From positions 6,324,001 to 6,388,000 of the forward strand of contig JAAXNY010000001.1 in assembly GCA_013420905.1 (NCBI GenBank): DNA of 64,000 nucleotides, in the 5' to 3' direction. Below the pieces are notes generated by a model. It searched no databases. It was not told the DNA's origin and saw only the letters and a list, made by a program, of their open reading frames with translations. Every line of letters begins with the position of its first letter. Position 1 is the first letter of the stretch. Positions 57,056 to 64,000 of this stretch are shown here, piece by piece. The DNA is from Collybia mongolica. Lineage: Eukaryota > Basidiomycota > Agaricomycetes > Agaricales > Clitocybaceae. A program made the position numbers and the translations under genes.

Positions 57056-57962
57056 ATGGCGAAACGCAAGAGAGATCCTCAGACTCGCCCAGAAAATGCA
57101 GATAACTCTGCAGTGATGCTGCTTCCACAAGTAACTCTATGATTCTTATAATTTTCTGCTGTTTATTTCTCATATCACTAGAAAAAACACTATAGGCAAC
57201 GCGCACACGCAAACCCATTTTCAGATCATTCACTTGATTATCCCAGCTCACCTCGGGATATCGACTGGACCATACATTATCCCGCATATGCGGACACCGC
57301 AAAGCTACCAGAGTTCGCTGATATCGGATGCGGCTTTGGTGGGTTGCTGATTACTCTTGCTCCTCTCTTCCCGGATACACTCATGCTCGGTCAGTCTCCG
57401 CACAAAATACACTACCTAGTCTGTTGAAAAACAATTGCAAGGTATGGAAATCCGTGTTCAAGTCTCACAGTATGTTCAAGATCGTATTGCGGCGCTCCGC
57501 ATGACCGCTACACCCGACGACCCTTCCGCCGAGAGACCATCAGACCAATATCAGAACGTATCGATCGTGCGCGCGAATGCGATGAAGTTTTTGCCCAACT
57601 ACTTCACCAAGCATTCGCTTTCCTCGTTGTTCTTCCTTTTCCCAGACCCCCACTTCAAATCTCGTAAGCACAAAGCACGTATAATCTCGCCTACCCTGCT
57701 TGCGGAATATGCGTACGCTTTGCGTCCCGGCGGTATCATCTATACGATCACCGACGTCAAGGATCTTCACGAATGGATGAAGTCTCATCTCGAAGCTTTT
57801 CCCCTTTTCGAAAGCGTTGACGAGAAGGTCTTGCGGGCAGAAGGCAAAGGGCCAATCATAGATGCTGTATACACAAGTACTGAGGAGGGCAAAAAAGTAG
57901 AGCGGAACAGTGGTGACAAGTGGTTCGCTGGATTTAAACGGATCGAAGTAGTGCGACAATGA
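57056..57962 (+). CDS. TRM8: tRNA (guanine-N7)-methyltransferase TRM8, 267 aa
   Basis: This is the catalytic subunit of the enzyme that puts m7G at position 46 of tRNAs, using S-adenosylmethionine; in yeast it works with TRM82. Exons: 57056-57130, 57182-57389, 57442-57962; 804 bases, frame closed. Visible: N-terminal basic stretch (MAKRKRDPQ), KKHYRQRAHANPFSDH, DIDWTIHYP, SAM-binding ADIGCGFGGLL, MEIRVQVSQYVQDRI and the signature FLFPDPHFKSRKHKARI. The C-terminus has WFAGFKRIE. Length is a little shorter than yeast Trm8. Its stop is 72 bp from the RRP41 stop. Confidence 0.95.
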
Positions 57963-58034
57963 AAGGTTTCGCATCTTTATCAATAGTCTCACATGAGCTT
58001 AGGCCGCCTCCAGCCGGGTACGTTTGGGAATATG

Positions 58035-58885
58035 TCAATAGTCATTCATACGATCGTCACCATCCTTATCGGCTAAATCTCCGCCACCCACCCTGGGCAC
58101 CGAACCCATGGTGGTAACTAGAGCACTCGTCCTTGATCTGACAGCCCTCTTCATCTCCTCATGTATCACCCTTCCGGCATCACCTGCCAGCCTAAAGATT
58201 TCTTCAAACCGATCAACGTGCAGACGCGTCTCCATCGTCACCAGCGTCACCTTCCCTGTCCTGGGCATAACAGCTACAGTAACGTTCGGAATGTCATTTT
58301 CTTCCAGCAATGACAAGTCCAGCATGGGCGACGTTGAGTGCACACCCCCCATGACTGCACATACAAAGTCAAGCAAAGGAATTCCTGCGTTGATAAGCGC
58401 TAGGGTGGTTCCATTAATGCATGCCTGTAGTAGACCCCCATCCTGTTGTAGTACTTGTACAAATATATCGATCTGAGATCGTGGATATAGGTTCGTTTGG
58501 ATAACAGGTTCAAATGTCGATTTGATGGTGGCTGCCATCTCAAGGATGCGTCTGTGGGTAGATGATCCCTGGGCAATGAGCGACTTATGCAGTGCGCATA
58601 TCGCTTGAAGAAGCTGACTGACTTGTCGCCACGCGTCCGTTTTCTCCGTTCTCCGGTGCTGAAAGCAGCCACGTTGACTTCCACGTTGATGTTTGCTCGA
58701 TCGTGTATCGTCTGTGACCGCATTTTTGCTTCCCGTGGCCCAAAAACGGACACGAGGACCTGGGTCAGTCCATGCGTGACGATAGCTGAGCCATCGGCGA
58801 GGCCTTGCTGAGAGAGATCGATGGTCATGTCGCGTAATTCGTATTGTCGGCGCCCATCAGAACGAAAGCCACCCTCATTGAGCAT
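58035..58885 (-). CDS. RRP41: Exosome RNase PH-like subunit RRP41 (SKI6), about 266 aa
   Basis: This is a ring subunit of the RNA exosome, acting in 3'-end processing and decay of RNA in nucleus and cytoplasm. Exons (minus): 58885-58619 and 58568-58035, joined in frame (RGDKS to GSSTHRRILEMAA). Visible: MLNEGGFRSDGRRQYELRD, HDRANINVEVNVAAFSTGER, LYPRSQIDIFVQVLQQDGG, INAGIPLLDFVCAVMGG and MPRTGKVTLVTMETRLHVD. The start is uncertain: the frame is open upstream (GSRVE, a usual family segment, directly precedes), and a tiny first exon may exist before an AG at about 58908. Convergent with TRM8, divergent from NPT1. Confidence 0.92.
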
Positions 58886-59219
58886 TTCCACCCTTGAACC
58901 CTGGATGGAATCAAGAAAGACGGTTAAATCGAGGAAACAGCATGATGAGATATTGAAAGAAGCCGGACCATTTTCACCCGGGGAAAGAGAGAAAGAGAAT
59001 ATACCGAATGAAGGTAAGAAGGAAGGAGGTTGATCGCGAGAAATTTGAAAAAAAAAAAAAGGTCAAAACCGGCGACTCAACTGATCTACTTTATATTGAT
59101 CCCTTTATATTATTCTGCCGCTCATCTCATTACCTCCATTCTGTTAGACTGGAAACTTAATAAGTGGTACTTATTACTACCCATCTCTCCTCTCCTTTTT
59201 CCCCACTTCTTCCACCATC
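58886..59219. promoter_or_regulatory. Shared promoter region of RRP41 and NPT1
   Basis: 334 bp between the start codons. It has a pyrimidine-rich stretch just before the NPT1 ATG (59184-59216), common near fungal transcription starts, and an A-run at 59049-59059. No specific factor site is claimed. Confidence 0.4.
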
Positions 59220-60974
59220 ATGTCTGCTGCAATCCCCAACCTTGCCGTGCCCAAGTCAATCCTCGACACAGACTTGTACAAGGTCAGCTATGTTCATGAA
59301 TTCACAAATCATAAACTAGACCTCCTTTCATCAGTTGACTATGCAGCAAGCCGTACTTCACCACTTCCCCACCACCCAAGCTACTTATCGTTTCACAAAT
59401 CGAGACCAAACGACCCTCTTCTCCCGACAATGCATTGAACGTTTCCGCTCGGCTGTTTCTCGTCTGTACCGTAATCTATCAAAGAATACTCTACTGCAAC
59501 GCTAACCTCACCCTTCTCAAGAATTTACCGATCTATTTCTGACCGAGGAAGAACACGAATGGCTGAAAAGAACCTGTCCCTACTTTACGCCGGCCTACCT
59601 CGCATTCCTCTCGGCTTATCGCTACCAACCTGAGCAGGTCCGCATCACCTTCATTCCAGCTTCTCCCGACGGCATGTTGGGGCAAGTCGAAATCGAAGCG
59701 ACAGGCCCATGGCTCGAAACAATACTGTGGGAGGTGCCTTTAATGGCGTGCCTCAGCGAGAGCTATTTTCAGTCTGTCATGACTGACTGGAGTTATGAAA
59801 ATCAGGAAGGTCAGCAATGATATCATATCAAAAAATACCCCGGCATTTGACCGACGGCACAACAGAATCAGCATTCGCCAAAGCTCGAACCCTCCTTCAA
59901 GCCGAGTGTGTGTTCAGTGAATTCGGAACACGCAGGCGGCGGTCATATCATACCCAGGACATTGTTGTCCAGGAGCTCGTCCGTGCCAGCAGAGAGATCC
60001 CCGATCACAAAGGACGTTTTACAGGCACAAGCAACGTATGTTCCTCACTTCTTCTAAGTTGTTCGAAATGTCTCACCTTCCATCACAGGTCCACTTCGCA
60101 CATAAGTATGGCGTTGCCCCAATAGGGACTATCGCCCAGTACGTTCTCTCACAAAATGTCGCAAACGTCTCACTAACTCCCCTTGCAGCGAATGGTTCAT
60201 GGGTGTAAGACAGCGTGTATATCTTGTCAGCTCCACGCTCATGCCACAGTCCAGGTCGCAGCACTGAAGGGGTACGAGAATACAAACTCCATCTCCTTGA
60301 ACATGTGGGAAGAAGTCTACCCTGATTCCATCCTCATTGCCTTAACCGACACGTTTACGACTGGGAGTTTCTTCAAGGTACTTTCCCATCTCTTGTCTAT
60401 CTTCGCGGGGGGATCATGAATCAATCTATTTCCATGTAGGAGTTCGTGACAGATCCTGAACGGGCCCGTCGGTGGGCCGGTCTGCGTCAAGATTCCGGAG
60501 ATCCATTTACTTTCGGACCTCGTGTCAAGGAGGTTTATGAGTCCCTGGATATCGACCCCCGGGACAAACTCATCATTTACTCCGATTCGTTGAATGTCGA
60601 AAAAGCTGTATGCCTTAAGAAGCAAGCTACTGAGCTTGGTCTCGAGAAAGGTTCATGCAATCTGCTGTCATTGTTTCATAATACTTATGACCCTCCAGTG
60701 TCCTTTGGAATTGGTACTTTCTTTACCAACGATTTCACCACCATATCAAGTGGGGGTACTAAGAGAAGTAAAGCGTTGAACATGGTTATTAAACTCTCTT
60801 CTGTTGATGGTCAACCGTGTATCAAGATTAGTGATGACCTTACCAAGGTAAGTTTTCTGGTATTCTTACCACTCGGGGTTACTAATCATATTATAGAATA
60901 CCGGCGATAAAGCGACCGTTGAATATGTTAAACGCCTATACCACTTGCCCACGACCAAATGCAATGGTATTTAA
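59220..60974 (+). CDS. NPT1: Nicotinate phosphoribosyltransferase NPT1, 425 aa
   Basis: It makes nicotinate mononucleotide from nicotinic acid and PRPP, the salvage entry to NAD. Exons: 59220-59282, 59335-59461, 59522-59809, 59866-60035, 60089-60138, 60189-60202, 60250-60377, 60440-60650, 60699-60847, 60897-60974; 1,278 bases, frame closed. Visible: LDTDLYK, LTMQQAVLHHFP, TYRFTNRDQ, ESYFQSVMTDW, EFGTRRRRSYHTQDIV, TSNVHFAHKYGVAPIGTIAH (the last His lies where the family's phosphorylated His is expected), LTDTFTTGSFF, LRQDSGDPFTF and IYSDSLNVEKA. Length matches the yeast enzyme. The 14-bp exon and the acceptor at 60249 are the weakest joins. Confidence 0.94.
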
Positions 60975-61660
60975 TTATAATTAGCATGATTTTATCCCCA
61001 AAATGGACCTTGTAAATATATGCATTTGCTCTGACCTGTATAACTGCTATTTGTATGTTTTGATCATTGTACAAGTTTAATTATTGATATCGCAGAATCA
61101 TATATACATTTCTCTCATAGTCCGGAACTCAACTTTCGAAGAGCCAGATACATGCCTTGTCACAGGTCTCATAGATCCGGCCACCCCATGTCAGTCCAGA
61201 GACATGTCGCAAGGCTATGTCAGTCATATTCTCATCAATACAAATGAAGAATGCGAGTATGCACGAAGATAAAGTTTACCACTTTCATTCATCTTCACAG
61301 GCGCGCATGCACTAGGATTGAGGAACCCTAAATCGAGATGAAGCTTTATCGACTGACAGACATCCCTTTGTATCCATTAGGGTTCAGGAAGAAATTCCAA
61401 GGTTAGTAGCTAACAGGTTAATAACATGGCAGCTTTGAAGGGGGTTATTCACAGACATTAATAGCATGTTACTAACATGTTAAATATTGTTAGAAATGTT
61501 TTTAAAAAGTCTTTTAGTTCAATTTATGCTTTAGTCACTTAGATTAATTAATCCGATATAAAGTTTTATTATTATTTTCATCATAACTGTAAGTGGAATT
61601 TTGAATTTAATTGTGAGTTATGAACAATATTTACCCCCCTTTTTTAGATTGCTTATTGTA
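60975..61660. other. Intergenic DNA downstream of NPT1, no gene seen
   Basis: Short chance ORFs only, AT-rich after 61400. Confidence 0.5.
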
Positions 61661-61830
61661 TAACTGGACATGGAGCTCACTAGACTCCAGTGGACTCCAC
61701 ATGAACTTTATGCCTACTAAACTGGGTCTATGTTATGCAAAAGTTCCTCTGGACTCCCTCTGGAGTCTACTAGACTCCCTTAGGCTCCCCTGGACTCCAG
61801 AAGGATAGTTGGTGGGGGAGTGTAAAGCCC
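61661..61830. repeat. Degenerate GGACTCC repeat and polypurine stretch
   Basis: Many TGGACTCC/AGACTCC units, then GGTGGGGGAG|TGTAAAG at 61805-61820. That could be a polypurine tract and LTR start. Similar units and the inverse motif (CTTTACACTCCCCCAC) are at 51299-51375. Confidence 0.45.
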
Positions 61831-61974
61831 TCCAAAAAGGATTGAGAGCTAAGCATATTTCCAAACCCTATGCTAGGTGTAAAAGAGATTTAGTGAGATG
61901 GCTAAAATGACTGAATGATACATTCTGCCAGCCACTCTATTGCAGGTTGCTCTAGGCTCCTAGAACCTTTGCAT

Positions 61975-62195
61975 TGTACCACTTTACATGTAGACAAATT
62001 GACATTTGTTTATGTTTGCACCATGGCAAACATCTTGCATGAAAGTGGTAGAGGAGCTGGCAGATTATGTCTTGGTGATCTCAGAGGTAACCCATAAACC
62101 CTAGCTTGGGTCTTTTGTTGTTTCTTGAACAACACACCAAACCTGCACAAGCATTATTAAAACACATTGCCTAACTTATTGAGTCACAACACCCA
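61975..62195 (+). repeat. Single arm of the 53-54 kb inverted-repeat family
   Basis: Shares CTTGGTGATCTCAGAGG, GCTTGGGTCTT and TTGCCTAACTTATTG with 53460-53600 and, inverted, with 54560-54740. Confidence 0.65.
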
Positions 62196-62640
62196 GTAAG
62201 AAAGGCATGTATTATCTAGCATTTCCTCTGATTATCTTATATTAGTTTTACCAAAATGCAAGACAATACCCCATCAGCAAAATCAATAGCTATATAGCCA
62301 TTATCTACTATTACCTGGCATTTCTACACAGCTAACATGAGATAACACATCACAAACAAGCATAATAGCCATATGAATATTATGTAACATTTCTATGCCA
62401 CTAATGTATAGCAATATGCAATTGTGTATTATTTACTAAACACAGGCATTAATATGCATTCAATTCCTACTGCTTCTCCTCCTTGTGAATTCATCCAGCC
62501 CAAAACCCATCACAAGCACTATACAGTTGCAGTTGCACCTACAGGTGACCATTAGTGCTGGAATGTTATAAAGCCCATATCTAAAATGTTACCTTTGGAG
62601 TTGCTGGATCTCATGGCCTTTTTCTGATGAAAAAATTATC
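62196..62640. other. AT-rich DNA, no gene seen
   Basis: Nothing recognised. Confidence 0.4.
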
Positions 62641-62647
62641 AGGTCAG

Positions 62648-62989
62648 TTAGACTCGTACTGGAGTAAGCCTTACTGCAGCCTTTGCTTGTGCATCAAATA
62701 ACTGATAGTAATGGCTTTCAGCAAAATTCAGATGCAAATTTCAACATGGACAAACCTTTTTGTCTGTTGGTGAGAGATTCTTGTAGTGTGCTTCAAAATT
62801 GGCTTTTGAAGCCCCATGGTTGTTCTTGAGCCAGTCCATCATGGCAAAATTCCTGCATATACATATGTAGGTTTTAATTAGTAGTGTCTGACATTAGCAT
62901 ATAACATACTTTTCTGTCAAGCCAGTACCAACAACTGCAGCAGGGGCTACTTTCACTTTTTTGGAGCCTTGAGGGGTGCTTGTAGGCAT
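62648..62989 (-). CDS. Possible small spliced gene, 76 aa, unknown function
   Basis: Not recognised. Three minus-strand exons join in frame: 62989-62910, 62852-62756, 62701-62648 (231 bases, stop TAA). Introns have GT/AG ends, 53-57 bp. The protein is Lys/Ala-rich, with MDWLKNNHGASKANFEAHYK then a NLSPTDKKLFDAQAKA segment, an amphipathic pattern loosely like an HMG-type helix array. It could be the start of a larger transposon-associated protein, since further minus-strand ORF pieces lie at 63310-63513 and 63720-63986. Confidence 0.4.
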
Positions 62990-63033
62990 ATTTTGTATTG
63001 GGAACAGAGGGCCAAGGACATTAGGAGTTGGCA

Positions 63034-64000
63034 CTATGCCAGTACCCCATTGGGCAGCCAATGTAGTGATGTCAAGAGTTGGTATAGCAATGGGAACACT
63101 ATGGCTTGGGTGGGCAGCAGGGAAACAGTTTCAGTTTGAGGTGGTAACCTTGGAATACTGTCAAGGTGAGCCATAATAATGCCATGATCACTATTTCTTC
63201 TATTGTACATCATTCTCATTGGGGAAGGATATGTAGGTCAATACTTATGTTAAATTGGTAATTCCTGGAGTGATGAGCAGAAAGGGAACCAAGTTAGAAA
63301 CAAAAATCCTCATAAGGACAAGTACCATACACCATGGCCTCCAACTTGATCAAGAGAAGACTCAATCCCATTAGGAGCTTGTAAATCAATAGGCCCATTC
63401 AAAACCAATACATCTGCAACAGGCTGCATTGTCATTGGGGGTGGTTCCATTGATGAGGCAGTAGTAGTTGGGTCATTGAGGTCATCCATTTTCAACAAGC
63501 CTGCAATGTCCAAAGAGGGAGCCAGCTTTGAAGACAGTGATTGCTTTCCCTTCCTTATGGTATGATATTCAGCCTCACTGTCATTTCATCAAACCCCTTG
63601 CATCCACAATCCATATGTGCATGAGGCCCATCATTTGAGTTTCCAACAGCTTTCACACAGGCAAAATTCTTGAAATTCACATGCCATCTTGGTCTTGATA
63701 TATTCAGATATGTCAAGTCCTAAATGGCTCCAGGAAGGCACAGCAAGCGAGGCAGATTTGAGAGAGTTGAAGATTTTATGTGTCTTGTCACTAAATTTGA
63801 CAAGTTGAGATTGATCAACTGGAGTGCCTGTGTCATCTTCAAGGTATGGATGTTTGTCCTCATTATCATCTGAATTGGAAGGTCAGCTGTGTCATGTTTC
63901 TTTTGTAGTGAGTCCATCTGTTTTGCCATCATTTCATTTTTGGTATTTATCATAACTCTTTTCAGTCCAGAACCTGATGCATTCATGGTCTTTTTGGAAC
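63034..64000 (-). other. Minus-strand coding-like fragments, unassigned
   Basis: ORF pieces at 63034-63219, 63310-63513 and 63720-63986 look protein-like (for example LQKKHDTADLPIQMI) but match nothing I recognise. The latter reaches close to the window edge. They may be exons of one gene or of a mobile element. Confidence 0.3.

Noticed and set aside
61084..61272. 62-codon ORF after NPT1
   Set aside because: Short, no motif, AT-rich intergenic DNA.

Overview
The window is nuclear DNA of a filamentous fungus, most likely an Agaricomycete basidiomycete with a transposon-rich genome. The pointers are intron-dense genes with introns of about 45-85 bp, a Plavaka/Tnp2-type transposase, Helitron helicases fused to a cysteine-peptidase-like domain, and heavy CpG decay of mobile elements. 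I cannot name the species.

Only two short islands hold housekeeping genes. Island 1 (41.2-44.4 kb) has VPS26 (retromer) and NDUFV1 (complex I 51-kDa subunit), convergent with about 46 bp between their stops. Island 2 (54.9-61.0 kb) has citrate synthase and TRM8 (tRNA m7G methyltransferase) divergent from a 205-bp promoter, then RRP41 (exosome) convergent with TRM8, then NPT1 (nicotinate phosphoribosyltransferase) divergent from RRP41. Exon joins were worked out by hand and the reading frames close in all six genes.

Almost everything else is nested mobile DNA. 0-10 kb: a Ty1/copia family (Copia-1) with an inverted identical fragment, solo LTRs, a Ty3/gypsy gag fragment, a Tc1/mariner remnant and several repeat families. 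10.9-16.2 kb: a Helitron helicase pseudogene interrupted by a repeat. 16.7-25.1 kb: a pogo transposase gene cut by a complete Copia-2 element, then cut again and partly inverted. 26.4-32.7 kb: a full-length non-LTR retrotransposon with a 17-bp target duplication. 33.4-35.4 kb: a Tnp2/Plavaka transposase pseudogene. 37.2-40.6 kb: a three-level nest ending in an apparently intact Tc1/mariner. 44.4-54.8 kb: LTRs, repeats and a decayed mariner. 61-64 kb: repeats plus one possible small spliced gene.

The most interesting signal is a pair of non-coding repeat families, called A and B here. They share a 5' end (CTTGRG..GAG), a 3' hairpin whose two stem arms differ in a compensatory way between families, and a 5' subterminal block complementary to the 3' end. 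Where flanks can be checked they sit at an AC dinucleotide without target duplication. This looks like rolling-circle (Helentron/HINE-like) elements with a non-canonical target site. Family A has broken a Helitron helicase and a pogo transposase, and two inverted copies bracket a flipped half of the pogo gene. A second signal is decay confined to CpG sites: all eight in-frame stops of the LINE are TGA, and Copia-2 carries two stops, two lost integrase catalytic residues and four LTR differences that all fit CpG transitions.
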